Counted from the stretch's first letter, positions 9,020 to 18,461 are shown. The stretch: 64,000 nt of DNA from Bacillus sp. RO2 (GCF_012911845.1 NZ_JAAXCU010000031.1:1-64000), one strand, 5' to 3'. A program made the numbers and translations. The notes: generated by a model not told the origin, from the sequence alone.

Positions 9020-10415
9020 CATCAATTTCTGGACCTTCAAAATCTGATCCTTCATTTCGCTCTTCATTTGAAACTCCGTACCCATAACCTTGAGGATTAT
9101 AATAGCCCGGAGCAACAGGATAGCCATAAGGTGCATAACCATAAGGAACATCATTTCGATAACCTTGAGGTGCTCCACAGCCACAATCTCCACCGGAGCT
9201 TGCTCCTGCGACCTGTTGCTGATTACCATCCATTGGTCCGAATCCTGAACCTGGGGATACTGGCCCCATCGGATAGCACGGATACCCTCCCATTGGTCCC
9301 ATAGGCATTCCTTGTGGCATCATTTGTGGCATGCCCATTCCTGGCATCATTCCCGGCATGCCCATTCCTGGCATTCCATTTTGAGCCATTTGATCTTGAA
9401 CACCCATTACGGCACTTTCCATCTCTTCATTGCTCATATTCGGCATTTGGCCCATCTGTTGCATCTGTTGCATTTGCTGCATCATTTGTTGTTGCATTTG
9501 CCCGTAATCAACATCAGGAGATTCTTCCCCTTGTTGCACTCCCATTACTTGTGATCCATCCATTCCTTGCATTCCAGGCATCATTCCTGGCATTCCCATT
9601 CCTTGCATCCCTGGCATCATCCCTGGCATTCCCATTCCTTGCATTCCAGGCATCATCCCCGGCATTCCCATTCCTTGCATTCCAGGCATCATCCCTGGCA
9701 TTCCCATTCCTTGCATTCCAGGCATCATCCCCGGCATTCCCATTCCTGGTCCACCCCATCCTGGTCCCCATCCGTGATGGTGATGATGGTGTGGTGGACA
9801 TGGAGGACATAACCCGCTTCCAGGCAATACTGGTGATACTGGATAGCATTCTTCCATAGCTGGTTGTTGCACTCCCATAACCTGTTCAGGACTTTCAGGA
9901 CTCTCTTCTTTAGGCTTTGGTATGTTTACAGGCATGTTCACATTTGGCATTTTTATGTTCGGCATTTTCGCGTTTGGCATTTTGATGTTCGGCATCTTAG
10001 GCATTTTTTCATTAGGCTGCTTGTGCGGAACATTAACCGTCAAATAATTATTTACATCCACTTCGGGAAAATACGGCTTCAATTGCGGCATTTTCGGAGT
10101 GTATGGTGTTTTCTGAGCTTCTTTTACTGGTTGCTCTTTTACTGCAGGCTTTTTCGGCATCTCCTTATAAGGATGTTGCGCTTTAGGCGCCTGTACTCCC
10201 ATTACTTGCTTTGGCGCTTCTTTCTTCACACCCATCACTTGGCTTTCTTTCTTGACAGGTACCCCTGCCATCGGCACTTTTATTTTCATTCCAGGCATAA
10301 TCATGTCAGGATTGCTTAGTTGTGAATTCGATTTCTTTAGTTCTTCGAAGTTCACATTGTATTTCTGGGCAATCTTCCACAATGTATCCCCTTTTTGGAC
10401 AATATGGATTTTCAA
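9009..10415 (-). CDS. safA: Spore coat morphogenetic protein SafA
   Basis: The 468-residue protein begins with a LysM domain (residues about 2-47, HIVQKGDTLWKIAQKYNVNF), which binds cortex peptidoglycan. The rest is low complexity: KMPNIKMPNAKMPN repeats (about 160-190), a six-histidine run, five copies of a 12-residue Gly/Met/Pro repeat, and five dispersed VMGV motifs. SafA organises the inner coat in B. subtilis. The start is a TTG with AAGGAGGG 7 bases upstream; the codons before it show no family similarity. It lies between nadA and the coxA-like gene, as in B. subtilis. Confidence 0.92.
   Translation of the reverse strand: MKIHIVQKGDTLWKIAQKYNVNFEELKKSNSQLSNPDMIMPGMKIKVPMAGVPVKKESQVMGVKKEAPKQVMGVQAPKAQHPYKEMPKKPAVKEQPVKEAQKTPYTPKMPQLKPYFPEVDVNNYLTVNVPHKQPNEKMPKMPNIKMPNAKMPNIKMPNVNMPVNIPKPKEESPESPEQVMGVQQPAMEECYPVSPVLPGSGLCPPCPPHHHHHHGWGPGWGGPGMGMPGMMPGMQGMGMPGMMPGMQGMGMPGMMPGMQGMGMPGMMPGMQGMGMPGMMPGMQGMDGSQVMGVQQGEESPDVDYGQMQQQMMQQMQQMQQMGQMPNMSNEEMESAVMGVQDQMAQNGMPGMGMPGMMPGMGMPQMMPQGMPMGPMGGYPCYPMGPVSPGSGFGPMDGNQQQVAGASSGGDCGCGAPQGYRNDVPYGYAPYGYPVAPGYYNPQGYGYGVSNEERNEGSDFEGPEIDDEN
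9562..9745 (-). repeat. 36-bp tandem repeat inside safA
   Basis: Five near-identical units encode MPGMMPGMQGMG-type 12-residue repeats. Units differ mostly by synonymous changes. Copy number is likely to vary between strains by slippage. Confidence 0.85.
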
Positions 10416-10528
10416 GGATTTTCCCTCCTTAGCAAAGTCTTTACAGTCTATGAGTTGTGTAGGCATTTTGCCACTATTCTTCACATCAACTTATGCGTCA
10501 AAAAGGGAGTTTATGATAAAAAACATGG

Positions 10529-10556
10529 ACACCGCAGGGAAAAATAAATTTTTTCC
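10529..10556 (-). terminator. Probable terminator after nadA
   Basis: CACCG..GGAAAAA and TTTTTCC..CGGTG pair around TAAAT, between the safA start and the nadA stop. A palindromic intergenic repeat lies between this hairpin and nadA. Confidence 0.5.
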
Positions 10557-10590
10557 GACGGTGCCCATTTTTATTATTCGCTTAAACACC

Positions 10591-10719
10591 GCTGTTGATT
10601 TCCGCAAATGGCTTCGCTTTCTTAGGGGCGCTGCTGGAGCCTCCTCGGCTACGCCTGCGGGGTCTCCACCTAGCGCTATCTCCCTCAGGAGTCTTCGCCA
10701 TTTGCTTCAATCAACAGCT
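10591..10719. repeat. Intergenic palindrome (type B), intact copy
   Basis: The arms GCTGTTGATT..GCAAATGGC and GCCATTTGC..AATCAACAGC are strongly complementary around a centre with GAGCCTCCTCGGC. It matches the inner element at 3574-3700. Between the copies the outer arm changes from TTGATT/AATCAA to TGGATT/AATCCA, so base pairing is kept. This fills most of the 346-base gap between safA and nadA. Confidence 0.75.
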
Positions 10720-10761
10720 AGAAACTGCATTCTTTTAAAATTCAACCCTAACAGTACTTTT

Positions 10762-11865
10762 TTAGGCGTGTTCGAGCATTTTGTTTAGTGCTGAGATGGA
10801 TTGTTGTGCTACATCTTGTTCAACTTGGATCCTGTTGATGATTTGTCCGCTTTCGATGGATTCAAGTGCCCATAGTAAGTGGGGAAGGTCGATGCGGTTC
10901 ATGGTGAGACATGGACACATGTTTGGATTTAGTGAAACAATTTCCTTGTCTGGGTGCTGTTGAATGATTCTGTTTACCAAGTTCATCTCTGTTCCGATTG
11001 CCCATTGGCTGCCTGCTTCCGCTTTTTCTATTGTTTCAATGATATATTTCGTACTTCCTGCGAGGTCACTTTTTTGGACCACTTCCCAAGTACACTCTGG
11101 ATGTACGAGAATCTTCATTTCAGGTTTATCTCTTCTCAACTGTTCAATATTGCCTAAAGTGAATTTTTCATGAACCGAACAATGCCCTTTCCAAAGGATT
11201 ACTTTTACATTTGAAGGGTCACCATCGTATTCCAGTTCATCCGTTATCGGATTCCAAACTGCCATTTCCTCTAAATGAATCCCTAAATCATAAGCAGTAT
11301 TTCTACCAAGATGTTGGTCTGGCAAGAATAAGATTCTTTCTTTTTGTGTGAATGCCCATTTCACCATTTTGTGAGCATTGGAGGAAGTAACGGTAGCCCC
11401 ACCCCTTTTTCCGCAAAAGGCTTTAATGGCTGCAGTGGAGTTCACATACGTCAATGGCAGCATTGTGTCGCCAAAAACCTTTTCAAGCTTTTCCCACGCC
11501 CGCTCCGTTTGATGAATATCAGCCATATCCGCCATCGAACAGCCTGCCCTCATATCCGGCAATACCACTACTTGATTTTCATTTGTCAAAATGTCTGCAG
11601 TCTCTGCCATGAAATGCACGCCGCAAAAAACGATAAAGGTGGCCGTTGTGTCTGCTGCAGCTTGTGCAAGTTGCAAGGAATCCCCTGTCGCATCAGCAAA
11701 TTCAATGACTTCATCTTTCTGATAGTGATGTCCAGGAATAAAAAGATCCGCTCCAAGCTTCTCTTTTATTTCCTTAACTCTTGTTCTCATTTCCTCAGTT
11801 GTCATTTCACGATATTTGGCAGGCAACAGCCCGTTATCTTTTTTCACTAAATCTAGTATGTTCAT
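10762..11865 (-). CDS. nadA: Quinolinate synthase A
   Basis: The 367-residue enzyme condenses iminoaspartate and dihydroxyacetone phosphate to quinolinate using a [4Fe-4S] cluster. Candidate cluster cysteines are in [17 protein letters not shown] and [12 protein letters not shown]. It is of the long Bacillus type with the N-terminal extension. Its start abuts the nadC stop, and nadB-nadC-nadA read leftward as one operon under the operator at 14311. Confidence 0.97.
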   Translation of the reverse strand: MNILDLVKKDNGLLPAKYREMTTEEMRTRVKEIKEKLGADLFIPGHHYQKDEVIEFADATGDSLQLAQAAADTTATFIVFCGVHFMAETADILTNENQVVVLPDMRAGCSMADMADIHQTERAWEKLEKVFGDTMLPLTYVNSTAAIKAFCGKRGGATVTSSNAHKMVKWAFTQKERILFLPDQHLGRNTAYDLGIHLEEMAVWNPITDELEYDGDPSNVKVILWKGHCSVHEKFTLGNIEQLRRDKPEMKILVHPECTWEVVQKSDLAGSTKYIIETIEKAEAGSQWAIGTEMNLVNRIIQQHPDKEIVSLNPNMCPCLTMNRIDLPHLLWALESIESGQIINRIQVEQDVAQQSISALNKMLEHA

Positions 11866-12710
11866 TAGTAAACCCCTTTCGCCCCAACATTGAAACTAAT
11901 ATCTAATGATTTTGCTGAATGGGTCAGCAGTCCTAAGGAAATATAATCCACACCCGTGTCCCGGTAGGATGCGAGGTTGGTTAAATTAATACCTCCTGAT
12001 GCCTCTGTTGTAATATGCTTTGGCACATGCTCGATATAATCTTTTATTTCTTCCGGAGTGCGGTTATCAAACATAATGACGTCTGCACCAGCCCCAACAG
12101 CTTCCTGAACCTGTGCCAACGATTCTGTTTCTACCTCAATTTTGACCATATGTCCGACTTTTTCGCGCACACGTTGAACCGCGTTTGTGATGCTTCCGGC
12201 AAACTCGATATGATTATCTTTAATCATCACACCATCATACAATCCAAAACGATGGTTGTTTCCTCCACCGCAAGTAACAGCGTATTTTTCCAACATTCTT
12301 AAGCCCGGAGTCGTTTTTCTTGTATCACAGACCTTCGTATGGCTGCTATCAAGTCTTGAAACGGCATTTGCAGTCAGCGTCGCAATCCCACTCATTCGCT
12401 GCATCAAATTCAGCGTCACTCTTTCTGCACCAAGTAAAGCCCTCATTTTCCCTTCCGCTTTTGCAATCACTTCCCCTTTTTCCAGTTTGTCTCCATCTTG
12501 TTTGAAAAGAGTTACCTGGACTGCCGGGTCAAGTAAACGCATTGCTTCCATAACAATCTGTTCTCCTACGAAAATACCGTTTTCTTTTGCAATAAACGTT
12601 CCTGATCCTATTTCGTTTTCAGCAAAAAGTGCCTCAGAAGTTAAATCTTTTTCCCCTATATCCTCTTTATAAAAATGACGCAGCATCTCTTGCAGCATGA
12701 TTATATTCAT
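11865..12710 (-). CDS. nadC: Nicotinate-nucleotide pyrophosphorylase (quinolinate phosphoribosyltransferase)
   Basis: The 281-residue enzyme makes nicotinate mononucleotide from quinolinate and PRPP. Recognisable stretches are [44 protein letters not shown] and the C-terminal [14 protein letters not shown]. It overlaps nadB by 44 bases and nadA by one base, indicating translational coupling. A second possible start (MLQEMLRHF) lies four codons downstream. Confidence 0.97.
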   Translation of the reverse strand: MNIIMLQEMLRHFYKEDIGEKDLTSEALFAENEIGSGTFIAKENGIFVGEQIVMEAMRLLDPAVQVTLFKQDGDKLEKGEVIAKAEGKMRALLGAERVTLNLMQRMSGIATLTANAVSRLDSSHTKVCDTRKTTPGLRMLEKYAVTCGGGNNHRFGLYDGVMIKDNHIEFAGSITNAVQRVREKVGHMVKIEVETESLAQVQEAVGAGADVIMFDNRTPEEIKDYIEHVPKHITTEASGGINLTNLASYRDTGVDYISLGLLTHSAKSLDISFNVGAKGVY

Positions 12711-14298
12711 CTATCACTTTCTCCTTTCCCAATACGCTCTCTCCCTGTTGAACATGCAAAATTCGTACCTGTCTCCAAGATTCTTTAGCTACTGGAAAAT
12801 CAGAACGAAAATGGGCTCCACGACTTTCCTTTCTTTGCAGGGCCGCTTCTGTTATCAGAAAGCATAACTGAAGCATGTGGATGGCCTCTATTTCTTTTAT
12901 TTGTAATATATCTGTTAGTTGATTCAACGCCTTGCAGTATGGTTGGAAAAGTTCCAGCCATTCCTTTAACTCCAGTAACCCTTCCTCATGCCGGACAATT
13001 CCAGCGTGCTTCATCATCATGTGTTGAATTTCTTCTTTTGGTGGAAGTGGCACTGCCCTTTGCTGAAGCAAATCCATATCTATTTTGTCAGTAGATGTTT
13101 GGTGCCAAAGCAAATGATGGCTTATTACTTTTTCTGCTAAAAGATGATCAGCAAGCGTCTTTGAAAAAACGATGGTCTCAAGCAAAGAGTTACTCGCCAA
13201 CCGATTTGCTCCATGCACCCCATTACAGGCAGCTTCTCCAACAGCGTACAAGCCCCGAAGCGTTGTTTCTCCATGAACGGTTGTATGAATGCCGCCCATA
13301 TAGAAATGAGCCCCCGGTACCACAGGAATAAGATTAGACTTTAAGTCGATACCATGCTTTGTGCATAGCTTAGTGATGGCAGGAAACCTTGTCTGGAATT
13401 GCTCCACGTTGGAGATATTCAGGTATACCTTTTCACCGTTGTCCAACTCTTGAAAAATGGCACGGGAGACAACATCTCTTGGTGCCAAGTCTTTCATTGG
13501 ATGTACATGTTCCATGAACCGATGGCCTTTTCCACTCTGGAGAAATGCTCCTTCCCCTCGAACTGCTTCTGAAACAAGTCCGACCGCTTTTCCGTCAACA
13601 GACAGCATCGTAGGGTGAAACTGCATGAATTCCAAATCTGTCAATGTCGCTCCCGCTTGATAAGCGAGAGACAGCGCCATGCCGGTAATGCTCTCATTAT
13701 TTGAAGTATAAGGATACAGGGAACCCGCTCCACCTGTTGCCAAAATCACTTTTCCGGCAAAGTAATTTGTCCGTTCTCCATTAGAATTGAGGGTTTGAAC
13801 TCCACAGCATTGGTTATTTTGGACATGTAACTTGATAACGGTTTCATGTTCTACCATTAAAACTTTTTTAGACAGCTTGGAATGGAGCCATTCCATCAAT
13901 TCTTTGCCGGTTTGATCTCCTCCTGCATGAAGGATTCTTCTTTTTGAATGAGCACCTTCCATACCAAGGGAAAATTCACCAAGAACGTCACGATCAAACT
14001 GCATCCCATTCTGGATTAATGCCTGCAACTCACCTGGCCCACATTTTGTCAGTAATTCCACCGCATCTTCCTCATTGTGATAACAGCCGGCAGCAAGCGT
14101 GTCTTCGTAATGCAATTGCCAAGAATCTGTATGTTCGATAGCACAAGCAACTCCTCCTTGTGCAAGAAAAGAATTATTATCGTTTTTACTCGACTTTGTG
14201 AAGATAATCACATTCATATGTTCACTTAAATAATTTGCAGTCAACAAAGCGGATAGTCCACTACCGACTACAATCACATCTCGCTGTAAACTAGACAC
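12667..14298 (-). CDS. nadB: L-aspartate oxidase
   Basis: The 543-residue flavoprotein oxidises L-aspartate to iminoaspartate, the first step of de novo NAD synthesis. The FAD-binding stretch VVGSGLSALLTANYL is at the N-terminus. The succinate-dehydrogenase-like signatures LAQGGVACA and EAACNGVHGANRLASNSLLE are present, and a C-terminal helical domain follows. Translation starts at GTG with AGGAGG 7 bases upstream. The promoter region faces nifS across the probable NiaR operator. Confidence 0.96.
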   Translation of the reverse strand: MSSLQRDVIVVGSGLSALLTANYLSEHMNVIIFTKSSKNDNNSFLAQGGVACAIEHTDSWQLHYEDTLAAGCYHNEEDAVELLTKCGPGELQALIQNGMQFDRDVLGEFSLGMEGAHSKRRILHAGGDQTGKELMEWLHSKLSKKVLMVEHETVIKLHVQNNQCCGVQTLNSNGERTNYFAGKVILATGGAGSLYPYTSNNESITGMALSLAYQAGATLTDLEFMQFHPTMLSVDGKAVGLVSEAVRGEGAFLQSGKGHRFMEHVHPMKDLAPRDVVSRAIFQELDNGEKVYLNISNVEQFQTRFPAITKLCTKHGIDLKSNLIPVVPGAHFYMGGIHTTVHGETTLRGLYAVGEAACNGVHGANRLASNSLLETIVFSKTLADHLLAEKVISHHLLWHQTSTDKIDMDLLQQRAVPLPPKEEIQHMMMKHAGIVRHEEGLLELKEWLELFQPYCKALNQLTDILQIKEIEAIHMLQLCFLITEAALQRKESRGAHFRSDFPVAKESWRQVRILHVQQGESVLGKEKVIDEYNHAARDAASFL

Positions 14299-14310
14299 AA
14301 AAAAACCTCC

Positions 14311-14346
14311 TGTGTATATAAGTGTCTTGACACCTATATTTACACA
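14311..14346. promoter_or_regulatory. Probable NiaR (YrxA) operator between nadB and nifS
   Basis: TGTGTATATAAGTGTC and GACACCTATATTTACACA form an almost complete inverted repeat around TT. It lies between the divergent nadB and nifS starts, where the nicotinate-sensing repressor NiaR acts in B. subtilis. It overlaps the nifS -35 element and lies close to the nadB ribosome-binding site, so one bound site could repress both directions. Confidence 0.75.
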
Positions 14347-14356
14347 TTTCTATACT
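14327..14356 (+). promoter_or_regulatory. Sigma-A-type promoter for nifS-niaR
   Basis: A consensus TTGACA (14327-14332) is followed after 18 bases by TATACT (14351-14356). The -35 box is inside the right half of the palindromic operator. Confidence 0.6.
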
Positions 14357-14441
14357 AATGACAAGAGATTTTTTCAAAGACCGAAAGATTGCTAGATATT
14401 ACTAAATGTAGCAGTCATCTAAGGGGAGGGAGTATTCAAAC

Positions 14442-15584
14442 ATGATCTATCTCGACTACGCAGCTACTACCCCAATGAGCAACGAAGCCTTGGAGGCCTA
14501 CCAGCATGTGGCACGAAATTATTACGGAAACAGCAGCAGTTTACACGACACAGGCACCACCGCAGTGGATTTATTGGAAACCTGCCGCGGTGAGCTTGCA
14601 CGGATAATTTCGGGGCAAAAAGAAGGTATTTATTTTACAAGCGGCGGCAGTGAGGCGAATCTTCTTGCTATACGCACCTTGTTAAAAGGCTGTGAGAAAA
14701 AAGGAAAGCATATTATCACCACCGAGACAGAACATGCTTCCATTCATTCACTTTTCAAGACTTTGGAAAAAGAGGGCTATGAAGTAACGTGGCTGCCTGT
14801 GGACTCCAATGGAATTATTGCTCTTTCCCAATTAAGAGAAGCATTACGCGAGGATACTTGCCTTGTGTCCATCCATCATGCTAATTCCGAAACGGGAATC
14901 TTGCAGCCTCTTGAAGCGATCGGGGAACTCCTTAAGGGGAAAAACATCCACTTTCATAGCGATTGTGTCCAGACATTTGGTAAAATACCTATAGACGTGG
15001 AAAAGCTCCACCTTACAAGCATCTCCATATCATCCCATAAAATTTATGGACCAAAAGGCGTCGGAGCTTTATATATCAATCCAAAAGCAACTTGGAAATC
15101 CATTTACGAAGGCGCTAGTCATGAAAAAGGAATGCGCCCCGGCACGGTAGACGTCCCAGGTATCGCTTCATTCCTAACTGCTGCCCAACAAATGGAAGCA
15201 TCTATGCAGGATATAAAAGAAAAGTATGAAACGATGCGAATCCACTTTCTCAGATTGATTCAACAATCTTGGCTTCCCATTGTAGTCGAAGGAGAACGCG
15301 TACAAGGCCTTCCTCATATCCTCGGCTTGAGAATACCAGGTATTGAAGGACAGCACGTCATGCTTGAATGCAACCGAAGAGGCATTGCCATCTCTACAGG
15401 AAGTGCCTGTCAAATGGGGTCTCAATCCCCTTCAAGAACAATGATTGCCACCGGGAAAACACCAGATGAGGCACGGGAATTCATTCGCCTCTCATTTGGA
15501 AAACAAACCACTATCAGAGACCTTGAGCTTACTGTCGGGGCACTTAAGGAAATTATAGAAGAACAGATGAAAAGGAGCGACTAA
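14442..15584 (+). CDS. nifS: Cysteine desulfurase of the NAD cluster (NifS/IscS-like)
   Basis: The 380-residue PLP enzyme transfers sulfur from cysteine, here probably to build the NadA iron-sulfur cluster. SSHKIYGPKG holds the PLP lysine (residue 200), HHANSETG the substrate-site stretch, and STGSACQMG the catalytic cysteine (about residue 323). It is divergent from nadBCA and followed 4 bases later by niaR, the same layout as in B. subtilis. GGGGAGGGAG precedes the ATG. Confidence 0.93.
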   Translation: MIYLDYAATTPMSNEALEAYQHVARNYYGNSSSLHDTGTTAVDLLETCRGELARIISGQKEGIYFTSGGSEANLLAIRTLLKGCEKKGKHIITTETEHASIHSLFKTLEKEGYEVTWLPVDSNGIIALSQLREALREDTCLVSIHHANSETGILQPLEAIGELLKGKNIHFHSDCVQTFGKIPIDVEKLHLTSISISSHKIYGPKGVGALYINPKATWKSIYEGASHEKGMRPGTVDVPGIASFLTAAQQMEASMQDIKEKYETMRIHFLRLIQQSWLPIVVEGERVQGLPHILGLRIPGIEGQHVMLECNRRGIAISTGSACQMGSQSPSRTMIATGKTPDEAREFIRLSFGKQTTIRDLELTVGALKEIIEEQMKRSD

Positions 15585-15588
15585 ACTT

Positions 15589-16125
15589 ATGACACAAGAA
15601 AAGAAAGTACTTGGGGAAGAACGACGAAACCTCCTTTTGCACTGGCTGCAAACAGAAGACAAGCCTCTTACCGGCGGAGAGTTAGCAGGACGAACCAATG
15701 TAAGCCGACAAGTCATCGTCCAGGACATCTCCCTCTTAAAAGCAAAAAACGAACCGATCCTTGCAACCAGCCAAGGCTACGTCTACATGAAACCTTTCGG
15801 TGAACAGGTAAAAAAAGAACGAATTATCGTGTCCTTCCACGAACCCCACCGGACAAAAGAAGAACTATACATCCTCGTCGACCACGGCGTAACAGTCAAA
15901 GACGTGAGAATCGAGCATCCTGTCTATGGCGATTTGAACGCATCTGTCATGGTGTCTAGCCGCGCAGAAGTGGATGCTTTTATTCGGAAAATAAAGCAAA
16001 CGAACGCTTCTTATTTATCTCAGTTGACGGATGGAACGCATTTGCATACGATAGAGGCCGATTCCGAGGAGAAGCTGGATGCAGCGTGTGCGGCTTTAAA
16101 GGAAGCTGGGATGGTTGTGGAGTAG
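15589..16125 (+). CDS. niaR: Nicotinate-responsive repressor NiaR (YrxA) of NAD synthesis
   Basis: The 178-residue protein has an N-terminal winged helix-turn-helix (LTGGELAGRTNVSRQVIVQDISLLK) and a C-terminal 3H domain with conserved histidines in LVDHGV, IEHPVYGDL and DGTHLHTIE. Family members bind nicotinic acid and a metal and repress nad genes. It is cotranscribed with nifS and probably acts on the palindrome at 14311. Confidence 0.93.
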   Translation: MTQEKKVLGEERRNLLLHWLQTEDKPLTGGELAGRTNVSRQVIVQDISLLKAKNEPILATSQGYVYMKPFGEQVKKERIIVSFHEPHRTKEELYILVDHGVTVKDVRIEHPVYGDLNASVMVSSRAEVDAFIRKIKQTNASYLSQLTDGTHLHTIEADSEEKLDAACAALKEAGMVVE

Positions 16126-16215
16126 GGAGTGGTGGCTATGAAGCTGACTTGAGGAGAGCTGGAGACTTTCTCGTACTGTATTGCTGAAGGCGGGGTGGTT
16201 TTGCGGAGGGCTTAG

Positions 16216-16585
16216 CTTCTCTGCTACCGTTTTGCGAAGGGTGCGGCGGTTTCGGGCGGAGACAAGGCTTCTCTGCTACCGTTTTGCGAAGGGTGCGGCG
16301 GTTTCGGGCGGAGACAAGGCTTCTCTGCTACCTTTTTGCGAAGGGTGCGCCGGTTTCGGGCGGAGAGAAGGCTTCTCTGCTACCGTTTTGCGAAGGGTGC
16401 GGCGGTTTCGGGCGGAGAGAAGGCTTCTCTGCTACCGTTTTGCGAAGGGGGGTGCGGCGGTTTCGGGCGGAGACAGGGCTTCTCTGCTACCTTTTTGCGA
16501 AGGGTGCGGCGGTTTCGGGCGGAGACAAGGCTTCTCTGCTACCGTTTTGCCAAAATCGCGGTGGTTTCGGGCGGAGAGACAAGTT
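16216..16585. repeat. Tandem array 1: seven 52-bp units
   Basis: Units start with CTTCTCTGCTACC at 16216, 16268, 16320, 16372, 16424, 16479 and 16531. The spacing is 52 bases, except one of 55 caused by three extra G. Each unit has a short hairpin-forming motif (GAGA..TTCTC) next to TTTCGGGCGG. Long open frames cross the array in all three plus frames only because the unit lacks stop codons; I do not regard them as genes. Confidence 0.9.
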
Positions 16586-16617
16586 TCTGTTAGACCTTTT
16601 ACCTGCTCTTTATCCCG

Positions 16618-16850
16618 CTTCGGTCGTATAGAACGCTTCTATTTGACTTTTTACCCTACTTTCTCCCGTCTTCGGGCGTATAGAACCGTTCTATTTGACT
16701 TTTCCTCTTACTTCCACCTCGCTTCGGGCGTATAGAACCTTTCTATTTGACTTTTCCTCCTGCTTCCACCTCGCTTCGGGCGTATAGAACCGTTCTATTT
16801 GACTTTTCCTCTTGCTTCCATCTCCCTTCGGTCGTATAGAATCCCCGCCC
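16618..16850. repeat. Tandem array 2: a different 52-bp repeat, about 4.5 units
   Basis: CTTCGGGCGTATAGAAC-type starts fall at 16618, 16670, 16722, 16774 and 16826, exactly 52 bases apart. The unit has the palindrome AGAACcGTTCT and is otherwise pyrimidine-rich. The TTCGGGCG core, the paired AGA/TCT motif and the period match array 1, so the arrays look like diverged relatives. They fill the 800-base niaR-pheA gap, where no gene is seen. Confidence 0.88.
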
Positions 16851-16927
16851 CCATCAACAACAAAAAAACCGCCCAAAGATGCCCCTTACTTCAGCACCCC
16901 TAGACGGATTTTTCCAACAATACAACA

Positions 16928-17788
16928 CTATTTCAACAAATAACTATTATATCTCCCCAACAATTTCACCGAACAACCAAGTGCCTCCAGCTCCTCAATC
17001 GCTGGCGGAATCAACGGATGAGCCACTTCCTCATTAATATCAATAATGAAAAAATAGTTACCCAAACCCGTTTTCATTGGGCGGGACTCTATTTTTGATA
17101 GGTTCAGCTTTCTCCATGCAAATACGGATAACACTTGGTGAAGTGCGCCCGATTGGTCAGTTGGGAGCGACACCATGAGGGTAGTCTTCTCCCCTACATT
17201 GCTGTACTCTTCATTTTGTAGCATTACAGTTTCATCACGGTGCAGGATAATAAATTTGGTATGATTGTTGTCATAGTCATGAATATTTTCTTGCAACACA
17301 CTTAAGTTATATTCTTTTGCAGCAAGCGAGTTGGCAATGCAGGCTGCCTGTTTGGATAGTCTGTGGTCAGAAATCAATTTTGCGGCAGCTGCAGTGGAAG
17401 AAGTGGTTTCATACACTGCATTCGGAAAGTTTTTATGTAAGAATTTATGGCACTGGGCAATTGCGTGGGAGTGGGAATAGATTACTTCCAACTCTCCGCC
17501 ATTTTTTATATGATCAGGATGAACTAATAAATGCTGACTAATTGGAATGGTCAGTTCGCCTACAATCGGCAAAGGACAGTCGTGAATAAGGTAATCCAGC
17601 GTCACATTTACAGATCCTTCAATAGCGTTCTCTAGTGGAACGACCGCCATGTCAACCTTCCCATCTAACACCGCATCCATGCACTCAGGTATCGTGGAAA
17701 ATGCTTTTTTACCAGACTCTGGAAAAAATTTTGTAACCGCCATATCAGTAAATGTTGCTTTCGGTCCTAAAAATCCAATTTTCGTCAT
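16928..17788 (-). CDS. pheA: Prephenate dehydratase
   Basis: The 286-residue monofunctional enzyme converts prephenate to phenylpyruvate. The catalytic domain has FLGPKATFTDMAV at the start and ETTSSTAAAAKLISD near residue 130. The regulatory ACT domain has the phenylalanine-site motifs DQSGALHQVL and ESRPMKTGLGNYFF. It is full length. It reads leftward from pheB, 49 bases apart, as in B. subtilis. Confidence 0.96.
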   Translation of the reverse strand: MTKIGFLGPKATFTDMAVTKFFPESGKKAFSTIPECMDAVLDGKVDMAVVPLENAIEGSVNVTLDYLIHDCPLPIVGELTIPISQHLLVHPDHIKNGGELEVIYSHSHAIAQCHKFLHKNFPNAVYETTSSTAAAAKLISDHRLSKQAACIANSLAAKEYNLSVLQENIHDYDNNHTKFIILHRDETVMLQNEEYSNVGEKTTLMVSLPTDQSGALHQVLSVFAWRKLNLSKIESRPMKTGLGNYFFIIDINEEVAHPLIPPAIEELEALGCSVKLLGRYNSYLLK

Positions 17789-17837
17789 GCTCTCTACTCC
17801 CCTATCTCCACTATGCTTCCAAAGGGTAGACCTAAAG

Positions 17838-18281
17838 TTAAGCGCCTGTCCCTAAGATCTCTACTTTATCTACAAATTCTAATCGCTTCAGCATCGAAAG
17901 TAAAGCGTTGATATCACCTTTTAAACCAGACATATCAAGTGAAAGCGTCACATTTGCCTTTCCTTGCAGCGGGATGGTCTGGTGAATCGTCAACACGTTA
18001 CAGCCGACTGTTGCTACCGTTGCTAGAAGTTGCGATAACGCACCTGTCTGATCTTCCAGGTGAAAAAACAAGGTCATGATTTTTTCTTTAACCATGGTGT
18101 GAAATGGAAAAACGGTGTCACGATATTTGTAAAAGGCACTGCGGCTAAGGTCCACTTTTTGAACCGCTTCTGCAATGGAATCCACTTTTCCGCGTGCGAG
18201 CATTTCTTTTACTTCAATCGACTTTTTCATCGCTTCTGGCAATACGTCTTCCCGCACTAAAAAGAACTTCTCCTCTAACAT
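17838..18281 (-). CDS. pheB: ACT domain-containing protein PheB
   Basis: The 147-residue protein has a basic N-terminal helical region ([26 protein letters not shown], helix-turn-helix-like) and a C-terminal ACT domain ([24 protein letters not shown]). It is the PheB family, encoded between obg and pheA in Bacillus and historically tied to phenylalanine metabolism. The molecular role is unsettled. Confidence 0.9.
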   Translation of the reverse strand: MLEEKFFLVREDVLPEAMKKSIEVKEMLARGKVDSIAEAVQKVDLSRSAFYKYRDTVFPFHTMVKEKIMTLFFHLEDQTGALSQLLATVATVGCNVLTIHQTIPLQGKANVTLSLDMSGLKGDINALLSMLKRLEFVDKVEILGTGA

Positions 18282-18329
18282 CGGATATCTCTCCTTTTTT
18301 TAAGGCATTATTAAGTATCTCGTTATCTT

Positions 18330-18461
18330 CCTGTTGACTTTCGCTCCAGGTGTTCGCTTTCCGCGGGTCGGTGCTTGAGTCTCCTCGGCAAGCCTGCGAT
18401 GTCTTAAGTCTACCGCTACCTCCCGTCGGAATCTCACACCTTGTGCTACAGTCAACAGGAG
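18330..18461. repeat. Intergenic palindrome (type A), intact copy
   Basis: The outer arms CCTGTTGAC and GTCAACAGG pair perfectly, the next inner parts partly. The centre reads GAGTCTCCTCGGCAAGCCTG. It lies in the 248-base gap between obg and pheB. Confidence 0.75.

Noticed and set aside
9022-9229. N-terminal extension of the CotS-like protein
   Set aside because: These codons lie in the 3' end of safA in another frame and are low complexity. The ATG overlapping the safA stop has the ribosome-binding site.
9314-9859. Plus-strand frames rich in Phe/Ala/Leu or His opposite safA
   Set aside because: They are mirror images of the safA repeats on the antisense strand, with no initiation signals.
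16181-16735. Long overlapping open frames across the tandem arrays (up to 184 codons)
   Set aside because: The 52-base unit lacks stops in the plus frames and, not being a multiple of three, gives the same repeat in all frames. There is no convincing ribosome-binding site and no protein-like conservation between frames.
16216-16850. CRISPR-like array
   Set aside because: Units are contiguous repeats without unique spacers and no cas genes are near.
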